Source of the DNA: Actinoplanes xinjiangensis
GTDB lineage: Bacteria; Actinomycetota; Actinomycetes; Mycobacteriales; Micromonosporaceae
Length of the DNA: 64,000 bases
Assembly (NCBI RefSeq): GCF_003148685.1
Contig: NZ_QGGR01000023.1
Coordinates: forward strand, 1 to 64,000
Direction of reading: 5' to 3'
Positions 47,321 to 55,850 of the stretch are shown piece by piece; the stretch's first letter is position 1, and each line of letters begins with the position of its first letter. The notes beneath the pieces were generated by a model that was given only the letters and a program-made list of their open reading frames with translations, searched no databases and was not told where the DNA came from. Both the position numbers and the translations under genes were made by a program.

Positions 47321-47608
47321 GTGTATCTCATGATTTCGACGTACCTGAAGCCGCTCGACGAGGTCGACGCGGCACGAGCCGACCACCTGGCCTTCGTCGA
47401 CGAGCTGGAGAAGACGGGCTACGCGGTCACCGCCGGCCGGATGGACCCGCCGACCGGCGGCATCATCCTGCTGGACGTGGACACCGAGGCCGAGGCGCAC
47501 GAGCTGATCGCCAAGGACCCGTATGTGGTGCGCGGCCTGGCCCGTTACACGGCGACCGGCTGGCACCCGACCCGGGGTGCGCTCGCGGGTTACCAGCGCA
47601 CCCGATAG
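47321..47608 (+). CDS. YCII-related small protein
   Basis: A 95-residue protein starting at GTG. The pattern 'MYLMISTYLKPLDEVDAARADHLAFVDELEKTG' with the conserved His near residue 22, then 'GGIILLDVDTEAEAHELIAKDPYVVRGLARY', matches the YCII family of dimeric alpha/beta-barrel proteins. Their activity is poorly defined; some act as dehydrochlorinase-like enzymes. Confidence 0.85.
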   Translation: MYLMISTYLKPLDEVDAARADHLAFVDELEKTGYAVTAGRMDPPTGGIILLDVDTEAEAHELIAKDPYVVRGLARYTATGWHPTRGALAGYQRTR

Positions 47609-47629
47609 GGCGCGGTCGGTCCACCTTGT

Positions 47630-48172
47630 CTACGGGTCGAGGTCCATTCCGGTCAGCAGGCCTCTGATCGCCAGCTCGGCCGACACCTCGGGCGGGCACT
47701 CGTCGACGATCACCGCCGCACCGAGGTACCGCGATCCGAGAAGTTCGCGCAGGCCGCGCGCCTGAGCTCCGGTGGCCGCCCAGTCGTCGACGACGAGGAC
47801 GCGGTCGCCGGGGCCGAGAAGTCTCTCCCGGACACCGAGACGTTGCACGTCACCGCGGTGGTCGGTGGGCACGTCGACCCAGATCATCGGCTCGGCGATG
47901 GCCCGGCGCGCCCCGGCCCGGTACGCCTCGACGAACCCCACTCCGAGTGCCCGGGCCACCAGTGGCCCGACCATGAATCCGGTGACCTCGGGCGACACCA
48001 CCACGGTCGGCCGGTCGTTCCGGAACAGGTCGGCGAGGGCCGTGCCGAGTCCGTCGAGGATGCGCGGATCACGCCACCATCCGGAGCGGTCGCTGACCAT
48101 GTAGTCGTGGCCGGGGCCCAGATCGGTCCACCGGAATGCGGATCGGAGAAGGTCACGGAGATCGTCGGTCAC
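47630..48172 (-). CDS. phosphoribosyltransferase-family protein (Apt-like)
   Basis: A 180-residue protein starting at GTG. The type I PRTase PRPP-binding signature VLVVDDWAATGAQ lies near residues 124-136, preceded by 'VVVSPEVTGFMVGPLVARALGVGFVEAYRAG', where adenine phosphoribosyltransferases have their substrate loop. Purine salvage is plausible, but the base specificity cannot be read from the sequence and a regulatory role (PurR/Upp-like) is not excluded. It converges with the YCII gene. Confidence 0.8.
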   Translation of the reverse strand: MTDDLRDLLRSAFRWTDLGPGHDYMVSDRSGWWRDPRILDGLGTALADLFRNDRPTVVVSPEVTGFMVGPLVARALGVGFVEAYRAGARRAIAEPMIWVDVPTDHRGDVQRLGVRERLLGPGDRVLVVDDWAATGAQARGLRELLGSRYLGAAVIVDECPPEVSAELAIRGLLTGMDLDP

Positions 48173-48295
48173 CCGGACATCCTGTCACCGGCCGACGCCC
48201 TTGTTGGACCGACCGAATGACTCCGGTACCTACGTGGGGTCAGAACCGACTCAGCCTACGGGTCAAGTTGATGCCCGACGTCAGGTCGATCGGGC

Positions 48296-49462
48296 ATGCT
48301 GTTCGGCGGAACCATGCCTACTTTCATGGCGGGACGACACCCGCTGAGCCCAGGGAACCGCGCCGGGATCGGCGCGGCCCTCATGCTGCTCACGATCGTG
48401 TCCGTGGTGGAGTACACCGAAGGCCCCCATGCGCGGTATGTCGGCCTGCTGGCGGCCGTGCCGTTCGTGGCCGCCGTCTTCGCCGCCTGGCAGCTGGTCC
48501 TCGGTGCGGGGGTGCTGGCGACGGTCGTCGGAGCGCTCTTCGTCGTCCTGTCCCGCGTGCCGCCGCCCGAGGTCGCGCACGATCCGGTCGCCCAGGGCCT
48601 GGAGACGGCCGGACTGGTCAATCTGATGGGCGTCGTGCTGGCCACCGGGGTGGCGGCGGCCGGCGCCACGGTCCGGCAGCGGCAGACGGAGAAGATCGGC
48701 GAGTTGCTGCGGCTCGCGGCGGTGGCCCAGCAGGCGGTGCTCCGGCCGATCGGGCCGCAGGTGGGTGCCCTGGCGGTGGCCGGCCGGTACATCTCGGCGA
48801 CCGCCGCCGCGGACATCGGAGGGGACCTCTACGAGGCCCTCAACACGCCCTACGGCGTCCGGATCATCATCGGGGATGTACGGGGTAAGGGCCTGGACGC
48901 GGTACGCCTGGCGAGCATCGTGCTGGGTTCGTATCGGCATGTCGCGTACGAGCGGGCCGATCTGAAGACGATCGTGCAGGATCTGGACCGTGCGGTGGCC
49001 CGCAGCGTCGGCGACGAGGACTTCGTGACCGCGGCGCTGGTCGAGGAGCGTGGCGGCACCCTGACGATCGTCAACTGTGGACATCCGGCGCCGTTGCTGC
49101 TGCGCCGGGGCCAGGTCATTCCGCTGGAGCCACCGGCGCCGGCGCCGCCGCTCGGGTTCGTGCCCGAGGTGAAGCCCCGGGTGGAACGCCTGGAGCCGGG
49201 GGACCGGCTGTTGCTGTTCACCGACGGGCTGGGCGAGGCACGGCGCGACGGTGAGTTCTTCCCGACCGCCGACCGTGCGTGGCGCCTGCTGGGCCACGGC
49301 ACGGTCGGGGATGGTCTCGCGTCGCTGGAGACGGCCCTGGTCGACTGGGTCCACGGGCGTCTCGAGGACGACATCGCGCTGGTGCTGCTGGAGTACGCCG
49401 GTCCGGACGGCGGCGCTGCCGTCTCGGTGCCGAGCTGGGAAGTCGGAGCCGCGGGCAGCTGA
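48296..49462 (+). CDS. membrane-anchored SpoIIE/PP2C-type phosphatase
   Basis: A 388-residue protein; an ATG at 48314 is an alternative start. About four hydrophobic segments occupy ~20-120 (AGIGAALMLLTIVSVVEY, FVAAVFAAWQLVLGAGVLATVV, and LMGVVLATGVAAAGATV). A linker helix leads to a PP2C SpoIIE domain at ~155-375, with the metal-ligand motifs GGDLYEAL, IGDVRGKGLDAV, NCGHPAPLLL and LLFTDGLGEAR. Such proteins control anti-anti-sigma factors by dephosphorylation. No cognate RsbW or STAS gene is in the window. Confidence 0.9.
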   Translation: MLFGGTMPTFMAGRHPLSPGNRAGIGAALMLLTIVSVVEYTEGPHARYVGLLAAVPFVAAVFAAWQLVLGAGVLATVVGALFVVLSRVPPPEVAHDPVAQGLETAGLVNLMGVVLATGVAAAGATVRQRQTEKIGELLRLAAVAQQAVLRPIGPQVGALAVAGRYISATAAADIGGDLYEALNTPYGVRIIIGDVRGKGLDAVRLASIVLGSYRHVAYERADLKTIVQDLDRAVARSVGDEDFVTAALVEERGGTLTIVNCGHPAPLLLRRGQVIPLEPPAPAPPLGFVPEVKPRVERLEPGDRLLLFTDGLGEARRDGEFFPTADRAWRLLGHGTVGDGLASLETALVDWVHGRLEDDIALVLLEYAGPDGGAAVSVPSWEVGAAGS

Positions 49463-49464
49463 GG

Positions 49465-49620
49465 TCAGGCCGCGCTGTCCTCGGGGTCGTCCGGTGCGGC
49501 CGGCGAGGTCGGCGCGGGAACCGGTGGGGCCTGATCGGGCTGGCGATGCCGCCCGACGTAGTTGCGTGGCTGGTTGGCCTGACGCGGCTCCGGGATCAGG
49601 TTCTTGAGCGTGGCGAACAT
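49465..49620 (-). CDS. small Pro/Ala-rich hypothetical protein (51 aa)
   Basis: The ATG at 49620 is preceded on the minus strand by AGGGG with suitable spacing, and the frame ends with TGA at 49465-49467, 2 bp from the end of the converging phosphatase gene. The product starts FATLKNLIPEPRQANQPRNY and has a Pro/Ala/Asp-rich tail. Composition and ribosome site support a real gene; the function is unknown. Confidence 0.5.
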   Translation of the reverse strand: MFATLKNLIPEPRQANQPRNYVGRHRQPDQAPPVPAPTSPAAPDDPEDSAA

Positions 49621-49828
49621 GGCGTCCCCCTGTTCGTAGCTGTCTATCCCTAAGAACGAGCCTTCCGGGTCGGCGATACGTGATCAGCGTGTCGAAGTAG
49701 GCAAATGGCCGAACGGCTGTATCGGCGCCCATCCGATCGGCGACGTTTGACCCACGAACCGACGGACAAGGGCCCCTCACCGAGGGGTTCCGTGGAAAAA
49801 GTCTCCCGGGTTGTCGCTGGCTACCGAT

Positions 49829-49859
49829 CAGTAATACAGTGGGGTTACTGACGGGTAAC
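49829..49859 (+). promoter_or_regulatory. palindromic operator-like sites upstream of the acyl-CoA dehydrogenase
   Basis: CAGTAA (49829-49834) and TTACTG (49845-49850) form an inverted repeat with a 10-bp spacer. A second one, GTTAC-N6-GTAAC, overlaps it at 49844-49859. A possible -10 (TAATAC, 49832-49837) falls inside. The layout suits a TetR-type fatty-acid regulator, but the regulator is not identified. Confidence 0.45.
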
Positions 49860-49887
49860 TCGCGTCCGGAGAGCGGGGCCAAGCACC

Positions 49888-51744
49888 ATGACGCACTACA
49901 AGAGCAACCTTCGTGACCTCCAGTTCAACCTGTTCGAGGTCTTCGGAGCGGAGAAGTCGCTCGGCCAGGCGCCGTTCGACGAGTTCGACCTGGAGTCGGC
50001 ACGTGACGTGCTCACCGAGGTCGACCGGTTGGCTCGCGAGGACCTCGCCGCCAGCTACACCGACGCGGACCGCAACCCACCGGTCTTCGACCCGGCGACG
50101 AACACCGCGCCGCTGCCGGAGTCGTTCAAGAAGTCCTACGAGACCTTCATGGCGTCCGAGTTCTGGCGGCTCGACCTGCCGACCGGCCTCGGCGGCACCC
50201 CGGCGCCGCGGAGCCTCGTGTGGGCCGTCGCGGAGCAGATCCTCGGCGCCAACGCCCCGGTCTGGATGTACTCGTCCGGTCCGTCCTTCGCCCACGTCGT
50301 GTGGATCGAGGGCACCGAGGAGCAGAAGGAGTGGGCCAAGCTCTTCGTCGAGAAGCAGTGGGGCTCCACCATGGTCCTCACCGAGCCGGACGCCGGCTCG
50401 GACGTCGGCGCCGGCCGCGCCCGCGCCATCCCGCAGCCGGACGGCTCGTGGCACATCGAGGGCGTCAAGCGCTTCATCACCTCGGGTGAGCACGACCTGA
50501 GCGACAACATCATCCACTACGTCCTGGCCCGCCCGGTGGGCGTCGAGGGCGTGGGTGGTCCCGGCACCAAGGGCCTGTCGCTCTTCATCGTGCCGAAGTA
50601 CCACTTCGACCCGGCCTCCGGCGAGCTCGGTGAGCGCAACGGTGTCTACGCCACCAACGTCGAGCACAAGATGGGCCTCAAGGTCTCCAACACGTGCGAG
50701 ATGACCTTCGGTGAGCACGGCACCCCGGCCAAGGGCTGGCTGCTGGGCGAGGTGCACCAGGGCATCCGGCAGATGTTCATGATCATCGAGAACGCCCGGA
50801 TGATGGTCGGCACCAAGGCGATCGCCACCCTGTCGACCGGTTACCTCAACGCGCTGGAGTATGCGAAGAACCGCGTACAGGGTGCCGACCTGGTGCAGAA
50901 CACCGACAAGGCGGCTCCCCGGGTGACCATCACCCACCACCCGGACGTACGCCGTTCGCTGATGCTCCAGAAGTCGTACGCCGAGGCCCTTCGTGCCCTG
51001 GTCATCTACACCGCGACCTGGCAGGACAAGGTCGCCATCGCGCAGGCCGCCGGCGACGAGAAGGCCGCGAAGACCGCCAGCCGGATCAACGACTTCCTGC
51101 TGCCCCTGGTCAAGGGCGTCGGCTCGGAGCGGGCGTACGAGCTGCTCGGCGCCGAGTCGCTGCAGACCTTCGGTGGTTCCGGCTTCCTCCAGGACTACCC
51201 GCTGGAGCAGTACGTCCGGGACGCGAAGATCGACACGCTTTACGAGGGCACCACCGCGATCCAGAGCCTCGACCTGATCTTCCGCAAGATCGTCAAGGAC
51301 GGTGGGCGTACGCTCGGCACGGTCGCCGCCGAGATCCAGGGCTTCATCGAGAGCGAGGCCGGCAACGGTCAGCTCAAGAACGAGCGGCTCGCCCTCGGCA
51401 AGGCGCTCACCGAGATGCAGAACATCCTCGGTGTCACCCTGGGCTGGCTCCAGGCCGTGCAGAACGGTGAGCCCCGCGAGCTGTACAAGATCGGTCTGAG
51501 CTCCCGCCGGATCCTGCTCGCCCTCGGCGACGTGGTCCTCGCGTGGCTGCTGCTGCGCCAGGCCGACGTCGCCCTGACCGCGCTGAACGGCGAGGTCTCC
51601 GAGGCGGACAAGAAGTTCTACACCGGCAAGGTGGCCGCGGCCCGCTTCTTCGTCGCGGAGATCCTGCCGCGGATCGGCGCCGACCGCCGGATCATCGAGA
51701 ACACCACCCTCGACCTGATGGACCTGGACGAGGACGCGTTCTGA
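49888..51744 (+). CDS. FadE5-like acyl-CoA dehydrogenase
   Basis: A 618-residue protein, close to mycobacterial FadE5 (about 610) and longer than typical acyl-CoA dehydrogenases. The FAD-binding motif 'MVLTEPDAGSDVGAGRARA' lies near residue 172, 'KGLSLFIVPKYHF' near 232, and 'ESLQTFGGSGFLQDYPLEQYVRDAKIDTLYEGTTAIQSLDLI' near 428, which includes the catalytic-Glu region (YEGTTAIQ). A C-terminal helical extension of ~150 residues follows. It catalyses the first oxidation of fatty acyl-CoA beta-oxidation with broad chain-length range in homologues. A strong terminator follows. Confidence 0.92.
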   Translation: MTHYKSNLRDLQFNLFEVFGAEKSLGQAPFDEFDLESARDVLTEVDRLAREDLAASYTDADRNPPVFDPATNTAPLPESFKKSYETFMASEFWRLDLPTGLGGTPAPRSLVWAVAEQILGANAPVWMYSSGPSFAHVVWIEGTEEQKEWAKLFVEKQWGSTMVLTEPDAGSDVGAGRARAIPQPDGSWHIEGVKRFITSGEHDLSDNIIHYVLARPVGVEGVGGPGTKGLSLFIVPKYHFDPASGELGERNGVYATNVEHKMGLKVSNTCEMTFGEHGTPAKGWLLGEVHQGIRQMFMIIENARMMVGTKAIATLSTGYLNALEYAKNRVQGADLVQNTDKAAPRVTITHHPDVRRSLMLQKSYAEALRALVIYTATWQDKVAIAQAAGDEKAAKTASRINDFLLPLVKGVGSERAYELLGAESLQTFGGSGFLQDYPLEQYVRDAKIDTLYEGTTAIQSLDLIFRKIVKDGGRTLGTVAAEIQGFIESEAGNGQLKNERLALGKALTEMQNILGVTLGWLQAVQNGEPRELYKIGLSSRRILLALGDVVLAWLLLRQADVALTALNGEVSEADKKFYTGKVAAARFFVAEILPRIGADRRIIENTTLDLMDLDEDAF

Positions 51745-51769
51745 TCCACAAGCTTTTCCCACTCTCCTG

Positions 51770-51820
51770 AAAAAGACGAGAGCCCGGTGGACAACGACGT
51801 CCGCCGGGCTCTCGTCTTTT
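51770..51820. terminator. strong bidirectional terminator after the acyl-CoA dehydrogenase
   Basis: AAAAGACGAGAGCCCGG (from 51771) pairs with CCGGGCTCTCGTCTTTT (ending 51820), a 17-bp stem with an A-run on the left and a T-run on the right. Confidence 0.92.
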
Positions 51821-51895
51821 CGGGGGAGACGCATCCGTATCGACGTGCGTTACGATGATCATTCTCTTGTGGATCATCGAGCCCGGGGGCCATCG

Positions 51896-54136
51896 GTGCG
51901 CATCGTCTCTTCCTGTCTCGTCTCCGTACTCCTGGTGGGTTCGGCCGCGAGCCCGGCCATGGCCGCCGAGGACCCGGTGCTGATCAATGTGGGCCTGGTC
52001 GACTCGACGTACGCCACCACCGTTCTGGACGCCCTCGGCGACCGGGTGCGCGCGAGTAAGCCCGTCCGGGGACTGAGCGCCCTGCGCCTCGAGGTCCCGG
52101 CCGGGGACGCCGACAGCGTGCGGGCGGAACTGAGCGCGGACGAGACGCACGTCCGGTTCGTGGAGACCGACGGCGTGGTTCATGCCGACAGCGACCCCTA
52201 CGATCGCGTGAACCGGGAGCCGTACACCGGCAACCGGGTGTTCGGCGCGCGTACCTGGGGGCCGGGCAGCCCCGACGTCACGGTGGCGGTGGTCGACACC
52301 GGTGTCAGCACGAACGACGACCTCCCGGCCGCACGGATCACCGCCGGCTACGACTTCGTCGACGAGGACGCCGATCCGCTGGACGACGACGACCACGGCA
52401 CCATGGTCGCGACCGTCATCGCCGCCGAGGCGGACAACGGGGTCGGTGCGTCCGGGATCTGCCCACGGTGCCGGATCATGCCGGTCCGGGTCCTGGGTCA
52501 TCGGGCGGGCGGGCCGGCCGAGGGATCCTCCGCGGATGCCGCGGCCGGCATCGTCTGGGCGGCCGACCACGGCGCGCAGGTGATCAACCTCTCGTTGAGC
52601 ACGGCCACACCGAGTCGCCTCCTGGCGGAGGCGGTCGCCTACGCCGACGGCAAGGGATCACTGGTGGTGGCGGCGGCGGGCAATGCCGGTGCGACGGCCC
52701 GCGAGTTCCCGGCGGCGATCGAGCCGGTGATCGCGGTCGGCGCGACGGCCAACCTCACGGTGTACTCGAACACCAACTCGCGAACCGACCACTGGGTGGA
52801 CATCGCCGCCGAGCAGAACGTCCACGCGATGGATCGGCAGTCCAGGAACCGGACACTGAGGAACACGTCCGGCGCTGCCGCGGTTGTCGCCGGGGTGGCC
52901 GCCCTCGGCATTGCGGCGAAGGAGGGCAACTCGGCGGCGCGGGTCCGATGGGGGATCGTGAGCAGCGGGGCGAACCTGCCGCCGGCCAGGGCGCGTGTCG
53001 ACGACCCGAAAATCATCGACGCGGCCCTCACCATGGTGAAGCTCGGTGCCACCGACACGGTCGCCCCGGTGCTCACCGACACCGGTCTGACCTCCGGCCA
53101 GGTCCTGTCCTGGCGCGGCACCCCCATCAAGCCGCGGTACTCCGACGATCACGCGGTGCAGAGGGTCGAGCAGATCGTCGACGGCAGGGTGGTGGCGACC
53201 GCCGACCAGCCCTGGGAGGAGCTGTGGGCGGTGGCGCCGCACGGGACCCGGGGCGATCTGCCGGTCACCGTCCGGGTGACCGACTATGCCGGCAACCATG
53301 CCGAGGCGACCACGGTGGTCACCGCCGATGCGATGTCGCCGGCGGCCTCGGTCGTCTCGCCGGCACCCGGCTCCGCCCTGCGCAGCGGTCCGGTCGATCT
53401 GGTGGTGCGGGCGTCCGAGGACAGCGTCCCTATCGAGTCCGTCAGGGTCGGCGGAACCCTCCTCACCCGAGCGGAGGGAACGCGCGACTGGACCGGAACG
53501 GTCCAGCTCGCGGCCGACGCGGGGATCAGCGTGAACGTGCGGGGCGGGAACGGCCTGACCATCTCGCTCGCCCCGAGGTACCGGGTCGACGACACCGGGC
53601 CGACCGCGACCTCGCTGAGCCCGGCGCACGGCACCCGCGTCCGTGGTGTCTTCACCAGCGGTCTCGGCGGGGTCACCGACGTCAGCGGTCCGGTTCTGGC
53701 CGAGCTGTGGGCAGACGGCGTATACGCCGGCCTCGACCACACCGCGCCATACGGGCTGGCCGTCCGGTCGGTGCGATCGTCGGGCCCGGTGCAGCTGTAC
53801 TGGCGGCTCACCGATCAGGCCGGCAACATCCGGACCTACACACGATGGGTGACCGCCGACTACGACGGCCCGGCGGTGACGATCAGCAGGGCGCCGAGCA
53901 ACAAGGCGAAGATCAAGGGCACGACCAGGGTGTACGTGAAAGCCTCCGACGCGAGTGGGATCGCGCGGGTCGAGCTGACCGTCAACGGGAAGGTCGTGGC
54001 GCGGGACCACACCGCGGGCTACATGCTGGCGTTCAACGCGAGCAAGTCGGCGAAGGCCATGAAGGTGCAGGTCCGGGCGTACGACAGGCTCGGTAACGTG
54101 AGATACACGAGTACCCGGACCTGGTACCGGAAGTAG
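51896..54136 (+). CDS. secreted S8 (subtilisin-type) serine protease with Ig-like tail
   Basis: The GTG at 51896 gives a signal peptide (RIVSSCLVSVLLVGSAASPAMAA) and 746 residues. A propeptide-like region follows to ~110. The catalytic domain has Asp in VAVVDTGVS near residue 137, His in DDHGTMVATVIA near 172, and Ser in NTSGAAAVVAG near 325. The last motif replaces the usual GTSMAAPHVAG, keeping the Ser but losing the first Gly, the Met and the His. The C-terminal ~350 residues are Ig-like modules; the last (AKIKGTTRVY, VELTVNGKVVARD, RAYDRLGNV, ending TWYRK) matches the last module of the protein at 27486-29531. Activity is likely but not certain. Confidence 0.85.
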   Translation: MRIVSSCLVSVLLVGSAASPAMAAEDPVLINVGLVDSTYATTVLDALGDRVRASKPVRGLSALRLEVPAGDADSVRAELSADETHVRFVETDGVVHADSDPYDRVNREPYTGNRVFGARTWGPGSPDVTVAVVDTGVSTNDDLPAARITAGYDFVDEDADPLDDDDHGTMVATVIAAEADNGVGASGICPRCRIMPVRVLGHRAGGPAEGSSADAAAGIVWAADHGAQVINLSLSTATPSRLLAEAVAYADGKGSLVVAAAGNAGATAREFPAAIEPVIAVGATANLTVYSNTNSRTDHWVDIAAEQNVHAMDRQSRNRTLRNTSGAAAVVAGVAALGIAAKEGNSAARVRWGIVSSGANLPPARARVDDPKIIDAALTMVKLGATDTVAPVLTDTGLTSGQVLSWRGTPIKPRYSDDHAVQRVEQIVDGRVVATADQPWEELWAVAPHGTRGDLPVTVRVTDYAGNHAEATTVVTADAMSPAASVVSPAPGSALRSGPVDLVVRASEDSVPIESVRVGGTLLTRAEGTRDWTGTVQLAADAGISVNVRGGNGLTISLAPRYRVDDTGPTATSLSPAHGTRVRGVFTSGLGGVTDVSGPVLAELWADGVYAGLDHTAPYGLAVRSVRSSGPVQLYWRLTDQAGNIRTYTRWVTADYDGPAVTISRAPSNKAKIKGTTRVYVKASDASGIARVELTVNGKVVARDHTAGYMLAFNASKSAKAMKVQVRAYDRLGNVRYTSTRTWYRK

Positions 54137-54142
54137 GGCCCC

Positions 54143-54661
54143 TCAGCCTCGGGCGGTGTGGGACCGGGTCAGCCGCATCGATCCCGGTTCCGCCGAGGAC
54201 CACGGCTTCTCGCCGGTGTGGACGGCCAGGCCGGAGGTCTTCATCTCGATCACGGTGCCGGTGTACTGCTCGTCCGGCAGCAGCAGAGCGGACACTTCGG
54301 ACATGGTCGGGTTGTGGCCGATGACCAGGACCGTACGGACGGTGTCCGGGACCGCGTGCAGCAGGTCGAAGACCTCGCCGCTGCGGCCCAGATAGAGCGA
54401 CTCCTCGTAGTGGACCTCGGGCGCCGGCTGCCCGGACCGGCCCTGTGCCAGCGCGATCGCCGCGTTCTGCCAGGTCTGCCGGGTGCGCTTGGCCGGTGAG
54501 CAGATCACCAGGTCGGGGTGCAGGCGTTCATCGACGAGCCACGCTCCGGCCGCATCGGCGTCGAGGCCACCCCGGTCGGTGAGGGCGCGGTCGTAATCGT
54601 CGAAGTCGCCGGGGATCTCCGCCTTGGCGTGCCGCAGCAGGATGAGCGTCCGCGTGGTCAT
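54143..54661 (-). CDS. SixA-like histidine phosphatase
   Basis: The ATG at 54661 gives 172 residues starting MTTRTLILLRHAKAE; the longer frame is rejected. The RHG/RHA catalytic motif is at residues 10-12, 'DRALTDRGGLDADAAGAWL' follows, then 'LVICSPAKRTRQTW' and 'VLVIGHNPTMSEV', which contains the second catalytic His. E. coli SixA dephosphorylates a phosphohistidine on a signalling protein; the substrate here is unknown. Confidence 0.9.
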   Translation of the reverse strand: MTTRTLILLRHAKAEIPGDFDDYDRALTDRGGLDADAAGAWLVDERLHPDLVICSPAKRTRQTWQNAAIALAQGRSGQPAPEVHYEESLYLGRSGEVFDLLHAVPDTVRTVLVIGHNPTMSEVSALLLPDEQYTGTVIEMKTSGLAVHTGEKPWSSAEPGSMRLTRSHTARG

Positions 54662-54772
54662 CGGTACAGCTTGCCTGATTGGGATTCGGCGCGTGCGGGT
54701 AAACGCCCGATCAACGCATTCATCACGGTCGAGCGGGATCGCACGGCCGGGCGGACACCCGAGGAGGGTCCG

Positions 54773-55051
54773 ATGGGCATCGGTGCAAGCATTTTCCTGC
54801 TCGCTCTGGGGGCGATCCTGGCGTTCGCCGTGGAGGCGGACATCAGTGGACTGGACATCGGCGTGATCGGTTGGATCCTGATGCTGGCCGGGCTGGCGGG
54901 CCTCGTCATCACGCTGGCGTTCTGGAGCAACCGTCGCCGTACAGTGGTGACCCGGACGCAGGCGCCGGTCGCCGGGACGGGTTACACCTCCGAGTACCAC
55001 GAAGTCCGCCGGGACGACGTCCCGCCGCCGCCTCCGCCGGCCTACTCCTGA
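54773..55051 (+). CDS. DUF6458 family small membrane protein
   Basis: The ATG at 54773 is preceded by GAGGAGGGT and gives 92 residues. Two hydrophobic helices, MGIGASIFLLALGAILAFAV and GVIGWILMLAGLAGLVITLAF, are separated by the conserved EADISGLDI loop, the DUF6458 signature. A polar tail with PPPPPPAYS ends the protein. The function is unknown; the family is widespread in actinobacteria. Confidence 0.88.
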   Translation: MGIGASIFLLALGAILAFAVEADISGLDIGVIGWILMLAGLAGLVITLAFWSNRRRTVVTRTQAPVAGTGYTSEYHEVRRDDVPPPPPPAYS

Positions 55052-55058
55052 CGTACGA

Positions 55059-55095
55059 CGGCCCGGACTTCACCGCGAAGTCCGGGCCGATTTTT
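55059..55095. terminator. terminator between the DUF6458 and HlyIII genes (convergent)
   Basis: CGGCCCGGACTTC (55059-55071) and GAAGTCCGGGCCG (55077-55089) form a perfect 13-bp stem with a 5-nt loop, followed by ATTTTTC on the plus strand. Confidence 0.92.
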
Positions 55096-55772
55096 CATGC
55101 GTACAGAGCGAAGTAGACGGCGATGTGGTGGCAGATCGCCGCGACCAGGGTGCAGGCGTGGAAGAACTCGTGGTGGCCGAAGACGGTGGGCCACGGGTTG
55201 GGCCGCCGCAGCGCGTAGAACACCGCGCCGATCGTGTAGATGAGGCCACCGACGAGCAGCAGCACCAGGCAGGTGACACCGCCGACGTGCAGCACCTCGG
55301 GGATGATCGCGACCGCGACCCAGCCGAGCGCCACATAGAGCGGTGCACCCGCCCATCTCGGCAGGTGCGGCCAGACCATCTTCAGGGCGACACCGCCGAC
55401 CGCCCCGCCCCAGACCAGGCTGAGCAGAACCGCCTGCTGGGAGCCCTCCAGGAGCAGGACGCAGAACGGCGTGTAGCTGCCGGCGATGAAGATGAAGATC
55501 ATCGAGTGGTCGGCGCGCCGCATGATCTGATAGCCGCGCTCGCTCCACACCCTGCGGTGGTAGAGCGCGCTGGTGCCGAACAGCCCACAGACCGTGATGC
55601 TGTAGATCAGGCAGCTGACGAACGGTGCGATGCCGGGGCGGCTCAGCGCTATCGAACTGAGCACGACGCCGCAGACGAGTGCGACAAAAAACGCGTACTG
55701 ATGCAACCGGCCGCGTAGTCGCGGCTTGCCGAGGTCGGTCGGCTTCATCCGGAACGGGGCTGAGGTCGTCAC
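55095..55772 (-). CDS. hemolysin III family (HlyIII/TrhA, PAQR-like) membrane protein
   Basis: A 225-residue protein with seven hydrophobic segments. Family residues are 'SALYHRRVWSERGYQIMRRADHSMIFIFIAGSYTPFCV' near 70-105 and the C-terminal 'GHHEFFHACTLVAAICHHIAVYF', containing the metal-type His cluster of the PAQR superfamily. Bacterial members affect membrane homeostasis; haemolysis is not implied. Confidence 0.93.
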   Translation of the reverse strand: MTTSAPFRMKPTDLGKPRLRGRLHQYAFFVALVCGVVLSSIALSRPGIAPFVSCLIYSITVCGLFGTSALYHRRVWSERGYQIMRRADHSMIFIFIAGSYTPFCVLLLEGSQQAVLLSLVWGGAVGGVALKMVWPHLPRWAGAPLYVALGWVAVAIIPEVLHVGGVTCLVLLLVGGLIYTIGAVFYALRRPNPWPTVFGHHEFFHACTLVAAICHHIAVYFALYA

Positions 55773-55850
55773 GCGATCCAGGTTACGGCACCGTAGGTTA
55801 CTGGGGGGTAGTGACGCCGGATACGGCCGGCGTTGCCGGATGATTTCCCC

